A stretch of 63,405 nt of DNA, taken from positions 1 through 63,405 of IMG/VR virus record IMGVR_UViG_3300030044_000021, one strand, 5' to 3'. This DNA comes from a virus. Shown here one piece after another: positions 1-6,154 of the stretch (positions are counted from its first letter, which is position 1; each line of letters opens with the position of its first letter). Under the pieces are notes generated by a model. That model had not been told where the DNA came from and made no database searches. It worked only from the letters and a program-made list of their open reading frames with translations. Made by a program: the position numbers and the translations under genes.

Positions 1-29
1 TGTGTCTCTAGCTCGGGATTCTAGGGGAT

Positions 30-512
30 TCATACCAATTCCTTCCACTCAGGAGCTTTTGCTCCAGTCCACTTAGGAGGTCTTTTATCATTTTTCCATT
101 TTTCATTAAGATAAAGCCTATAAGCTTTGGTAGTTTCTTTAATGTCTTTAAACGAGGTGCAATTAGGGAAAGTTGTAAGCTTATTCTCTGGATAACACAA
201 ATCTGTAGAGGAATTGTAAAATAATTCCGTATATTGTTCACACTTATGAATCTTGTGGAATCTAGAGGTGTACTCATTGCAAAGGTGAACAAAATGCCCA
301 CAAAGCCAAAGATAGTTGTCGTGAGAGGTTCTAGCCCAAATCGTAGAAGGATGATTTTGATGGGTAGTTTTGTAGGGGCCTTGACGTAAACCAGCCAAGT
401 TTATATTTGTAGACAAAATTTGTGCTGTTTCTAGAATCATCTTAATCAAGCGCTTGTCGTCTAGGGCTTGGGCGGATTCTTTAGCATCAAAAGAAGAAGT
501 GAAAATGTTCAT
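30..512 (-). CDS. conserved phage protein, possibly DNA-repair glycosylase-like
   Basis: 160 residues. Visible motifs are an N-terminal DDKRLIKMILETAQ helix, then YKTTHQNHPSTIWARTS and NYLWLCGHFVHLCNEYTSRF. This spacing of HPS..W, NY.WL and EYT.RF matches a widespread phage family that I recall as distantly related to pyrimidine-dimer glycosylase-like proteins; that function is inference. The start is ATG at 510-512, with no Shine-Dalgarno. A TTGACT-N17-TAGAGT promoter (519-547) has its -10 box ending 6 bases before the ATG, so the mRNA is probably leaderless. It is separated from the upstream minus-strand operon by the terminator at 549-585. Confidence 0.7.
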   Translation of the reverse strand: MNIFTSSFDAKESAQALDDKRLIKMILETAQILSTNINLAGLRQGPYKTTHQNHPSTIWARTSHDNYLWLCGHFVHLCNEYTSRFHKIHKCEQYTELFYNSSTDLCYPENKLTTFPNCTSFKDIKETTKAYRLYLNEKWKNDKRPPKWTGAKAPEWKELV

Positions 513-518
513 AATACG

Positions 519-547
519 ACTCTACTTTAGAGTTACATAAAAGTCAA
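519..547 (-). promoter_or_regulatory. sigma70-type promoter for the 30-512 gene (leaderless)
   Basis: On the minus strand, TTGACT (547-542), a 17-base spacer and TAGAGT (524-519). The ATG begins at 512, 6 bases past the -10 box, so the predicted transcript starts at or next to the A of the start codon. Confidence 0.65.
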
Positions 548-548
548 G

Positions 549-585
549 TAAAAAAGCCCAAACCCTAATTAAAGGATCTGGGCTC
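549..585 (-). terminator. Rho-independent terminator ending the minus-strand operon
   Basis: On the minus strand AGCCCAGAUCC (584-574) pairs with GGGUUUGGGCU (565-555) over 11 positions including G-U pairs, with loop UUUAAUUA, followed by a U-run. It sits between the operon ending at 710 and the promoter of the 30-512 gene. Confidence 0.8.
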
Positions 586-709
586 CAAACAGGCCGATAG
601 TGTGTCCACGTCTCGTTTACCCTAAGCATCCTTAAGGCACCTGTTTCCAATGGGGCTGGTTAAGGCCATTTAACAGCGATCCCAACGAATTGCGCTTTGC
701 ACCCCTATG
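586..709 (-). ncRNA. structured 3' UTR or small RNA ending in the terminator
   Basis: About 124 bases with no gene, on the minus-strand transcript between the stop of the phosphoesterase gene and the terminator. Visible helices are AAACAGG/CCUGUUU (640-646 with 587-593), GUUAA/UUAAC closing a 6-base loop (659-674), and GGGG/CCCC (652-655 with 702-705). I recognise no RNA family. It could be a processed 3' UTR RNA or an independent small RNA. A weak TTGACT inside the preceding gene is the only promoter candidate. Confidence 0.4.
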
Positions 710-1270
710 CTACTCTTTAAATCCTTCTGGATATTTTGCCATAAGTTCTTGGATGAAGTCAATGGAAATCGGTGTATAGTTCCAACAGTCTACTCCAACA
801 TCAATCATTTTTCTTTTCATTTTGCCGTTATTGCCGTGGCTATGGCCATGAAGCAACCAGGCTCCTCTGTCTTCGTACCTACGATCGAGATATCTTACGT
901 CGTACTGATCAGAATTTTCTTCTGGTCTAGGCGGATATGGATAGTGGCTTAGTAACACTGAAGTGTCGCCGATTTTAGTAGAGGTGTTACCGGTAATCAC
1001 CTCGTCAAATCCCCATAAATGACTCTTTTTATCATGGTTCCCCAAAACAAGCCTCTTGTAACCATTAAGTCTTTTTACGATCTCAGCAGTCTTATCTGGC
1101 TTGCCAAACGAAAAATCTCCCAGAACCCAGATCTCGTCTTCAGGCTTCACAACCGAATTCCAATTTTGGATTAGAGCTTCATTCATGTGCTCGATATCTT
1201 TAAACGGCCTATTAGTATAGGTAATGATGTTTCGGTGAAAATAATGAGAATCACTACTGAAGTAAATCAC
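710..1270 (-). CDS. calcineurin-like metallophosphoesterase
   Basis: 186 residues, likely a two-metal phosphodiesterase or phosphatase. Metal-binding motifs appear in family order: DSH at 7-9 (D7, H9), GDF at 51-53, GNHD at 77-80, SHYP from H109 and HGHSHG at 141-146. Its length and the opening resemble small phage and bacterial YfcE-like phosphoesterases. The start is GTG at 1270, directly after the TGA of the 1271-1417 gene, so translation is probably coupled. It is the last gene of its operon, followed by structured RNA and a terminator. The substrate is unknown. Confidence 0.85.
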   Translation of the reverse strand: MIYFSSDSHYFHRNIITYTNRPFKDIEHMNEALIQNWNSVVKPEDEIWVLGDFSFGKPDKTAEIVKRLNGYKRLVLGNHDKKSHLWGFDEVITGNTSTKIGDTSVLLSHYPYPPRPEENSDQYDVRYLDRRYEDRGAWLLHGHSHGNNGKMKRKMIDVGVDCWNYTPISIDFIQELMAKYPEGFKE

Positions 1271-1417
1271 TCAACTATTACCCTTCTTATTGTAACACTT
1301 AAAACAATAGTACTCACTGTAAACCACTCCGTCTTTAACCCAATGAGTGCCAACGTCCGATTCTTCAGTGCACGCGCAATTTGAAACTTGAACTTCAATT
1401 TCCATATTAACTTCCAT
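1271..1417 (-). CDS. 48-residue zinc-knuckle-like protein
   Basis: A short gene in the operon. The protein starts MEVNMEIEVQVSNCACTEES and ends with YYCFKCYNKKGNS. The pairs C-A-C and C-F-K-C could hold one metal ion. Its ATG overlaps the end of the 1407-1583 gene, and its TGA abuts the GTG of the phosphoesterase gene. Unrecognised family. Confidence 0.6.
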   Translation of the reverse strand: MEVNMEIEVQVSNCACTEESDVGTHWVKDGVVYSEYYCFKCYNKKGNS

Positions 1418-1583
1418 AACCTAGATATTCTCTCCACCCTTCGGTACCAAAGAAATCGTCCATAGCTAGTTCGTCTAACTTTTCCATAAGATCCTTAAGA
1501 AGAGCCCTTGCTTGAGCTGGTGTTAGTTGATCAACAACATCGGTTTCTGGACACATGATTTTCTTTTGTTTAGTTTTTGCCAT
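1407..1583 (-). CDS. small hypothetical protein (58 residues)
   Basis: Reads MAKTKQKKIMCPETDVV, then LTPAQARALLKDLMEKLDE, a likely amphipathic helix, and an acidic C-terminus. I chose the ATG at 1583, which follows the previous stop codon after one base. An in-frame ATG at 1601 would overlap that gene. Neither has a clear ribosome site. No family recognised. Confidence 0.55.
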   Translation of the reverse strand: MAKTKQKKIMCPETDVVDQLTPAQARALLKDLMEKLDELAMDDFFGTEGWREYLGYGS

Positions 1584-1584
1584 A

Positions 1585-1800
1585 TTAAAATTTATATCCA
1601 TTTTGTATATTACTTACGATTTCGCCTGAATCTAGGATGCCCACCGCTCCTGCAAGACTGTCCACCAGATCCGTAAAATTATTGAAGTGTCTGCTTTTCC
1701 AGCCCGTAACATTGGTGTTATTGTTTACAAGTAGAAAACCATTGTTGGTCACTTCAACTGTAAAAATCCGCCCCTCATAGTCTTCGTCATGGTCTTTCAT
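1585..1800 (-). CDS. hypothetical protein (71 residues)
   Basis: The sequence opens MKDHDEDYEGRIFTVEV and looks like a small alpha/beta protein. It has a segment NFTDLVDSLAGAVGIL that may form a helix. ATGA overlap with the 1797-2090 gene indicates coupled translation. No recognised family. Confidence 0.6.
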   Translation of the reverse strand: MKDHDEDYEGRIFTVEVTNNGFLLVNNNTNVTGWKSRHFNNFTDLVDSLAGAVGILDSGEIVSNIQNGYKF

Positions 1801-2090
1801 GTTCCTATCTTCTCCTCTAAAAGCAAATCTTGTAGTGATATTTCTTCGTTTGTATCTGAATCGAAGAATTTTACGGATACGCTTCTGTCCACATTGTTAG
1901 ACTTAACCCTAACTACTGGCAATTTAGGATTGGAGACGATCCCCCTACTAATTAGGTCGTGAAGCTGCATTAGGATAACGTGTTCTATATCTACTAATGC
2001 TGCTGACGTAAGCTTTTCACCTATAAAACTCTCCATACTTTTTGCGAGAGCTTCCCTTACAATACTTAGCTCGTTCTCGTAGTCTTTCAT
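1797..2090 (-). CDS. hypothetical protein (97 residues)
   Basis: A helical N-terminal half (VREALAKSMESFIGEKL, VDIEHVILMQLHDLI) is followed by a beta-rich, charged C-terminus. It overlaps its neighbours at both ends by one to four bases, so it is embedded in the operon. Function unknown. Confidence 0.65.
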   Translation of the reverse strand: MKDYENELSIVREALAKSMESFIGEKLTSAALVDIEHVILMQLHDLISRGIVSNPKLPVVRVKSNNVDRSVSVKFFDSDTNEEISLQDLLLEEKIGT

Positions 2091-2311
2091 TAGTGATTCC
2101 TCGATAGCGATTTAACGCCCCACATGACAGTCTGCTCCAAAGAAGTCTTGGCCAAACTAATCAAACGCATCCCTTCAGAATTACCAGGATAAACAGAAAT
2201 GTTATCTAGTTCGTCCCAAAGTACTTCCGCAGCAGCTTTAATGCGAGCCATGTGCTCTTCCTGACCATCTAACCCACGACTTTCGAATACTTTCTTTGCA
2301 CGTTCTGACAT
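2090..2311 (-). CDS. hypothetical protein (73 residues)
   Basis: Starts MSERAKKVFESRG after a clear AAGGAG ribosome site, so this start is firm. The protein looks all-helical, with helix KAAAEVLWDELDNI in the middle. No known domain seen. Confidence 0.65.
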   Translation of the reverse strand: MSERAKKVFESRGLDGQEEHMARIKAAAEVLWDELDNISVYPGNSEGMRLISLAKTSLEQTVMWGVKSLSRNH

Positions 2312-2323
2312 ATTTACTCCTTT

Positions 2324-2635
2324 TTAACAAACTGTAGAGATGAAAGGTAATGTACCACTATCGAGAATATTTCCACAAGAGATAGTAGTGGTACCAGATG
2401 TAGGCCCACCATAACCAGGAAGGTAGGGAGAAGCTGGAGGTGTTGCAATAGTTACAGTGGTTGGAACATGGACTGTGTTAAATACATATCCAAGATGGTC
2501 TTTGATTTGTTTTACTTGTTTTTCGGTTAATGCTACCGTATCTGTCAGCTCAAATAGGCCTTGAAGCCAATAGCAAAAATTTTCCGGACTGAGCTTAGCT
2601 GGGGTAGTTGTCATTTGTGTATTGTTAGTGATCAT
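2324..2635 (-). CDS. conserved phage protein with FCYWLQG motif
   Basis: 103 residues. The segment LSPENFCYWLQGLFEL and then ALTEKQVKQIKDHLGYVF matches a small family common in phage genomes but of unknown function. The C-terminal 45 residues are low-complexity (Pro, Gly, Thr, Ser). I chose the ATG at 2635, one base after the TAA of the upstream gene; a longer frame starting inside that gene is less likely. Confidence 0.7.
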   Translation of the reverse strand: MITNNTQMTTTPAKLSPENFCYWLQGLFELTDTVALTEKQVKQIKDHLGYVFNTVHVPTTVTIATPPASPYLPGYGGPTSGTTTISCGNILDSGTLPFISTVC

Positions 2636-2636
2636 A

Positions 2637-2882
2637 TTACTTAAACTCCACACCTAGATTTTCGGTTTCTACTGCAAGTGCGTCTAAAGCCTTATTCTTA
2701 GACTTCTTGTTAGGCTTAGGCACCGTCCCTACCTTGGTTAGAAGCCTATTGTACTCCCTAGAACCAGGAGTAGCTTTAGCCAGCTTTTGTTCTGTAGTGA
2801 GCTTATCTGAGGCTTCTTGTCTAGTTTGTGCTGATGCTTTACGGGCTTCTTTACGATTTGGAAAGTTGTATCTGCGTGCCAT
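2637..2882 (-). CDS. small basic protein (81 residues)
   Basis: Starts MARRYNFPNRKEARKAS after AAAGGAG with good spacing. It is rich in Lys and Arg and contains a helix RQEASDKLTTEQKLAKA and a KPNKKSKNKALDAL stretch, suggesting nucleic-acid contact. That is inference from charge only. Confidence 0.65.
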   Translation of the reverse strand: MARRYNFPNRKEARKASAQTRQEASDKLTTEQKLAKATPGSREYNRLLTKVGTVPKPNKKSKNKALDALAVETENLGVEFK

Positions 2883-2883
2883 T

Positions 2884-3096
2884 TTATTCTCCTTTAATGT
2901 TTCTTTGTTCATGTAAACTTACGAATGGATACTCTGGATCGGTTTCGTTATTTACGTAAGCTCTACCTACTTTAGCCATATGATAATCAAAAGTTCTAGC
3001 TTCAGTATCGAGCAGGACTTCCGCTTCACCATAACCATCATGTACTACTTGTTCTAAAAAGTCAAGAAGTTCTTTTGCGGTTGTTGTTTTGGCCAT
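2884..3096 (-). CDS. hypothetical protein (70 residues)
   Basis: Opens MAKTTTAKELLDFLEQVV and continues with GEAEVLLDTEARTFDYHMA. It is acidic and probably mixed alpha/beta. The stop TAA is one base from the next ATG. Family not recognised. Confidence 0.65.
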   Translation of the reverse strand: MAKTTTAKELLDFLEQVVHDGYGEAEVLLDTEARTFDYHMAKVGRAYVNNETDPEYPFVSLHEQRNIKGE

Positions 3097-3098
3097 AT

Positions 3099-3245
3099 CT
3101 ATTTCCTATCCAACAGCGAATATACGCATGTCAGCACTGGATTTAGAATTATAATAGCTAGCCATAAGCGAGGATTTGACTCGAATAGACCCTGAATACC
3201 TACGCCTAACAAAATACCTTGTGTCGCAATTACTAGTGTTTTCAT
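3099..3245 (-). CDS. small two-helix membrane protein (48 residues)
   Basis: The protein reads MKTLVIATQGILLGVGIQG, a hydrophobic helix, a short polar loop ESNPR, then LWLAIIILNPVLTCVYSLL, a second helix, and ends DRK. It sits between two genes of the same operon with 2-3 base spacing. It may be an inner-membrane host-takeover protein or a small holin-like protein; nothing distinguishes these. Confidence 0.6.
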   Translation of the reverse strand: MKTLVIATQGILLGVGIQGLFESNPRLWLAIIILNPVLTCVYSLLDRK

Positions 3246-3248
3246 ATA

Positions 3249-3491
3249 TTATAAACATCCTTTAGCTGGCCTAAGATCCAAACTTATAAAACTTTCAATT
3301 GTGGAATGTCCTTTGCACTGCAACTCTACACTGTAGGTAACTTCACCCACATAGCGCCAACTTACCGTTTTGCCTTTACATCCTTCAAAAAATCCACTCA
3401 CAACCTTAACACAGTCCATGTAGTGGTAGTATCGTTCTTCGGCAAGAACCGGCATAGACACTAAAATAATAAACAAAATTAGTTTATTCAT
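3249..3491 (-). CDS. secreted protein with signal peptide (80 residues)
   Basis: Starts MNKLILFIILVSMPVLAEE, a typical Sec signal peptide with a cleavage site near VLA-EE. The mature part is about 60 residues with four cysteines (MDCVKV, EGCKG, LQCKG, KGCL) that could form two disulfides in the periplasm. The GGGAGG ribosome site fixes the start at 3491. An upstream in-frame ATG at 3509 lies before that site and is rejected. Function unknown. Confidence 0.7.
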   Translation of the reverse strand: MNKLILFIILVSMPVLAEERYYHYMDCVKVVSGFFEGCKGKTVSWRYVGEVTYSVELQCKGHSTIESFISLDLRPAKGCL

Positions 3492-3616
3492 TTCTTCCTC
3501 CCAAGACACTTCTTACACGTTACGTTGGTCCAATGAAGAGTAATCCAAATTGGCTTTGTTCCTAAGCCCAGCATACAATGAGTTATTCCAGAAGTCAAGT
3601 GTTTATGTACTTTCAT
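3488..3616 (-). CDS. 42-residue Cys/His protein
   Basis: MKVHKHLTSGITHCMLGLGT followed by TNVTCKKCLGRKK. The HC and CKKC elements resemble a tiny zinc knuckle. ATGA overlaps at both ends with its neighbours support it as a coupled gene. Confidence 0.55.
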   Translation of the reverse strand: MKVHKHLTSGITHCMLGLGTKPIWITLHWTNVTCKKCLGRKK

Positions 3617-3789
3617 TCCCATTCAATCACCATTTCTTTGGTTACCGGGTCTTGGTAGTACTCTATATACGTTTTCCAGTCAATCCCTAGCATATGCCAA
3701 AAACGAGTATTGATGGCGAACATTAAGTGTTCATATACTTCATGGTCCATCTTACCCAAGTCTTCTTGAGTATACACGAGTCTAGGCAT
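3613..3789 (-). CDS. hypothetical protein (58 residues)
   Basis: MPRLVYTQEDLGKMDHEVYE then INTRFWHMLGIDWKTYIEYY, rich in aromatic residues and probably helical. Its ATG overlaps the end of the 3782-4030 gene and its TGA overlaps the next ATG. No family recognised. Confidence 0.55.
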   Translation of the reverse strand: MPRLVYTQEDLGKMDHEVYEHLMFAINTRFWHMLGIDWKTYIEYYQDPVTKEMVIEWE

Positions 3790-4030
3790 TCTCTACCTTT
3801 TGAAGCCTTTTAACTTCTTCTACCAATTTCGGTAGGAACTCACGGGCGACAGCTATAAACACAGCGTCTTCTATACGCCAGTACGTAGGTCTTTCGTGGT
3901 CGTGCTTGGACATGCTAGGAGCAGGTTTGGTAACGTCCGCATAGAAAGGGTAATTAGACGTGTAAGGTCCAAATTTAGGAGATGCCTTGGAGATCACTTC
4001 TTCTAGAAACTTTAGGTCTTCTTGGGTCAT
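3782..4030 (-). CDS. hypothetical protein (82 residues)
   Basis: Begins MTQEDLKFLEEVISKA and carries a middle part with HDHERPTYWRIEDAVFIAVA. It ends in a charged helix KLVEEVKRLQKVENA. It starts in an ATGA overlap with the upstream gene. Unknown function. Confidence 0.6.
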   Translation of the reverse strand: MTQEDLKFLEEVISKASPKFGPYTSNYPFYADVTKPAPSMSKHDHERPTYWRIEDAVFIAVAREFLPKLVEEVKRLQKVENA

Positions 4031-4233
4031 TTTGAATCCTTCGGAGGAAAGTTTTCTTCTCTTGCGGCTGATATGAACTGAAATACTTTGTGCGCACGTC
4101 CCACATCAACCATCTGTTTTGGACTAACATTTCCAAAATTCGAATTAGGTAAAGTATACCAAAGCTCTGCATATCTCTTTGTCCAACCCATAAGCTCTCT
4201 AACTTCTAGAAGGATTTGGTCTTCTTCACTCAT
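4027..4233 (-). CDS. hypothetical protein (68 residues)
   Basis: MSEEDQILLEVRELMGWTKR, then AELWYTLPNSNFGN, then SPKQMVDVGRAHKVFQFI. Predicted mainly helical and soluble. It overlaps its upstream neighbour by 8 bases. No domain recognised. Confidence 0.6.
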   Translation of the reverse strand: MSEEDQILLEVRELMGWTKRYAELWYTLPNSNFGNVSPKQMVDVGRAHKVFQFISAAREENFPPKDSK

Positions 4234-4423
4234 GTGTGTCTAGCCAGTTTAAGGTATCGTATAATCCAGCTAATTCCAAATCAATTTCTTCTTGGGTAGG
4301 CTCTCTGCCATTTATTGACTTAAAGTGACCATACCACAAAGAAGGTTGCTTGTCCATATTCTCTATATCTGCTATAGTTTGCATCAGATTAAGCTTCTGT
4401 AGTTGGTCTAAGATGCTGGTCAT
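4226..4423 (-). CDS. hypothetical protein (65 residues)
   Basis: Helical protein: MTSILDQLQKLNLMQTIADI, then REPTQEEIDLELAGLYDTLN. Acidic. It is coupled to its neighbours by short overlaps. No known relative recognised. Confidence 0.6.
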   Translation of the reverse strand: MTSILDQLQKLNLMQTIADIENMDKQPSLWYGHFKSINGREPTQEEIDLELAGLYDTLNWLDTHE

Positions 4424-4650
4424 TTCTTAACCTTCCAGCTCCTGTTTTCAGTGAAACGTCGCTCGAACCAGTTCATGGTACAGAACTCCACGCGCACGCT
4501 AGCTGGAGCAAAACCTGTTAAATAGATAACGTCGTGGGCTAGCATAGGTCCATCCACTTTAACTGTAATAGTATTAGTCTTCTGATTCTCAGTTACGGAC
4601 CATTTCTTGAAGATATTCCCTAAAAACATAGTAAAGTCATTTTTTGTCAT
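4420..4650 (-). CDS. hypothetical protein (76 residues)
   Basis: Starts MTKNDFTMFLGNIFKKW and ends with FERRFTENRSWKVKK, a basic tail. I chose the ATG at 4650, one base after the stop of the 4652-5017 gene. The open frame extends further upstream, but that extension lies inside the well-supported neighbouring gene. Confidence 0.6.
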   Translation of the reverse strand: MTKNDFTMFLGNIFKKWSVTENQKTNTITVKVDGPMLAHDVIYLTGFAPASVRVEFCTMNWFERRFTENRSWKVKK

Positions 4651-4651
4651 A

Positions 4652-5017
4652 TTAGAACCTCTTTGGCCAATTCTTCTTTTCTGGGTCATCCAAACTGTAA
4701 AATGTAGTTCCACCGTCCTCTGAGAAGAAGCCAGGATCTCTAGTGGATTGCCAAACTCCCGCTCTGCCCATTTGTTCAGCAGAAACTTCCATCCAATATT
4801 GAGGATCTGAATTGATGGGTTCAAGAACCTTATATCTTAGGACTCTTTCTAGAATGGAAGTTACAATAGAAGCAGACATGCCGGAATGTCCTTGAGCTGC
4901 GAATACCTTGACAATTTCTACGACAGCATCTGGAATCATGCCATCATAATCAGCGCCTTCATCATAAAGGCCAGCGATTCGCATTTCTTGTTCTGCATGT
5001 TTGACTAGATTAGACAT
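4652..5017 (-). CDS. hypothetical protein (121 residues)
   Basis: First gene of the operon transcribed from the promoter at 5108-5135. It starts MSNLVKHAEQEMRIAGLYDE after a GGAGG ribosome site. The middle (MIPDAVVEIVKVFAAQGHSG, ASIVTSILERVLRYKVL) looks helical; the C-terminus contains GRAGVWQSTRDPGFFSEDGG. The layout resembles a phage protein type I have seen only as hypothetical, and no function is assigned. Confidence 0.65.
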   Translation of the reverse strand: MSNLVKHAEQEMRIAGLYDEGADYDGMIPDAVVEIVKVFAAQGHSGMSASIVTSILERVLRYKVLEPINSDPQYWMEVSAEQMGRAGVWQSTRDPGFFSEDGGTTFYSLDDPEKKNWPKRF

Positions 5018-5037
5018 ACTACCTCCAAAAATTTACA

Positions 5038-5076
5038 CAGCGGACACCCAAGGATGCGGGCCAAGGACATCCGCTG
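5038..5076 (-). promoter_or_regulatory. leader hairpin upstream of the 4652-5017 gene
   Basis: CAGCGGA (5076-5070) pairs with UCCGCUG (5044-5038) on the minus-strand transcript. An alternative pairing GGAUG/CAUCC uses part of the same stem, so two exclusive folds are possible. It lies in the roughly 80-base leader before the GGAGG ribosome site. Confidence 0.4.
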
Positions 5077-5107
5077 CTTTGTTGTGGTCTTCCATGATCA
5101 CAAAACT

Positions 5108-5135
5108 ACGATACCATACTATTTTTAAAAGTCAA
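5108..5135 (-). promoter_or_regulatory. sigma70-type promoter for the 5017-710 operon
   Basis: TTGACT (5135-5130), 16-base spacer, TATCGT (5113-5108) on the minus strand. The TGA inside the -35 box is also the stop codon of the 5132-5386 gene. Confidence 0.65.
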
Positions 5136-5386
5136 CTATTTTTATCTCTAACTTCCACGAATTCTTGTCTGTGGAGTCTGACGATTCCGCCTGTTCCGTA
5201 GATAGTGCCCGATATCGTAGGAGTCATATCAGAAGGAGTTCCAGGATTATAGATCATTATAGGACGCATACTGTGATTCCAGGCTTCCAAAACTGTTCCA
5301 GGTAAGAGAAGATCTAATTCTATTCGTTCAGAAGTGTTCAGGGCACAGTAATTTGTAAGCTCTTCCAAAATTTCTATTAGGGTCAT
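5132..5386 (-). CDS. hypothetical protein with a structured leader (84 residues)
   Basis: Begins MTLIEILEELTNYCALNTS and continues through ELDLLLPGTVLEAWNHSMR to a basic, Gly-rich C-terminus. I do not recognise it. It is the only gene between its own promoter and the next, and it follows a leader of about 200 bases with extensive base pairing. Expression is therefore probably controlled at the RNA level. The ribosome site AAAGGAAG lies just after the closing helix of that leader. Confidence 0.6.
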   Translation of the reverse strand: MTLIEILEELTNYCALNTSERIELDLLLPGTVLEAWNHSMRPIMIYNPGTPSDMTPTISGTIYGTGGIVRLHRQEFVEVRDKNS

Positions 5387-5399
5387 GTTTCTTCCTTTA

Positions 5400-5591
5400 A
5401 AAGCGAGATGGGCTAGTCGCTACGCTAGCTTTGATAGGTATTCAGTAGGCGCCAATTATTCCCTATCGCCGACAATGGCCGGTGAGTATTTCCAGTGAGC
5501 TGTTTACGGCCGTCAAGTAATTACTCTTGAACCTGAGGGCTTTAACCTCTTTAACGCCGTCCCGCTCTCACATCTAACATTCCGCTCATCT
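5400..5591 (-). ncRNA. long structured 5' leader (riboswitch-like)
   Basis: The closing helix AGCGGGA/UCUCGCU (5566-5560 with 5408-5402, one G-U) ends immediately before the ribosome site of the 5132-5386 gene. Inside are hairpins UCAAG/CUUGA (5530-5526 with 5517-5513), GGCCG/CGGCC (5511-5507 with 5481-5477) and AUAGG/CCUAU (5466-5462 with 5438-5434). I could not match it to a known riboswitch class; conserved cores of cobalamin and lysine riboswitches are absent. Confidence 0.5.
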
Positions 5592-5598
5592 CTAGTAC

Positions 5599-5627
5599 AG
5601 GATATCCTTATATGTTGCATTTGTCAA
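5599..5627 (-). promoter_or_regulatory. sigma70-type promoter for the structured leader
   Basis: On the minus strand TTGACA (5627-5622), 17-base spacer and TATCCT (5604-5599). The predicted start near 5591 gives a leader of about 200 bases. Confidence 0.7.
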
Positions 5628-5641
5628 CCTTTATTTTAAGC

Positions 5642-5670
5642 TTGACTTTTTGGTTCACTTAGTGGAATAT
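5642..5670 (+). promoter_or_regulatory. promoter for the plus-strand gene block (leaderless)
   Basis: TTGACT (5642-5647), 17-base spacer, GAATAT (5665-5670), a weak -10 box. The first ATG (5677) is 6 bases downstream. The adjacent GGGGG could instead act in ribosome binding. Confidence 0.5.
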
Positions 5671-5676
5671 GGGGGT

Positions 5677-5889
5677 ATGACTACTGAACAAATTGAACAT
5701 TACTACCGTAATACATCCTTTAATGACTCGATGGAGTACAATATGATTGGAGATTTGCTAAAGGAAATTAAAGTACTTAACCAAAATAATGAGGAGCTGG
5801 AAACCCTTTGCATATCCTGGATGCGTGAGTATGACAAACTTAAAGAAAAGTACGAACCTCTCACATTGGTAGTGAGCGAAGATGCTTGA
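5677..5889 (+). CDS. coiled-coil-like hypothetical protein (70 residues)
   Basis: First gene of the plus-strand block. It starts MTTEQIEHYYRNTSFNDS and has a helical middle, MIGDLLKEIKVLNQNNEEL. I chose the ATG at 5677 because the promoter covers earlier in-frame starts. It overlaps the next gene by 8 bases. Function unknown. Confidence 0.6.
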   Translation: MTTEQIEHYYRNTSFNDSMEYNMIGDLLKEIKVLNQNNEELETLCISWMREYDKLKEKYEPLTLVVSEDA

Positions 5890-6154
5890 ATTTCACTGTC
5901 ACCATTGTAAGGAAGAGATGCCTGGTCAAATGGTCCAACAGGGTGGCTGTCATTTGCATTGTTACGAAGACTATTATTACGCCGTAATTCCTGCTTGGCG
6001 TATATCCAATGACGAAGACTCTTATCTGGAAACCAATGCAGAAGGTGTATTCGAAATGATCCAACAAATGGATGTAGGTACGCAGTACACAGTAACTCGG
6101 GTTGAGATCAAACGATGTGAATATGAAAAACTCGAAGAATTTCAGGGGTTTTAG
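5882..6154 (+). CDS. zinc-finger-containing small protein (90 residues)
   Basis: N-terminal cysteines C6-x2-C9 and C23-x3-C27 with nearby histidines look like a LIM or treble-clef zinc site. The rest, about 60 residues, is acidic and has no recognised domain. It overlaps the gene before and abuts the one after. Confidence 0.65.
   Translation: MLEFHCHHCKEEMPGQMVQQGGCHLHCYEDYYYAVIPAWRISNDEDSYLETNAEGVFEMIQQMDVGTQYTVTRVEIKRCEYEKLEEFQGF

Noticed and set aside
4651-4824. N-terminal extension of the 4420-4650 gene
   Set aside because: It lies out of frame inside the well-supported 4652-5017 gene.
5400-5591. Cobalamin or lysine riboswitch
   Set aside because: The conserved B12-box and L-box cores could not be found on the minus strand; only loose resemblance.
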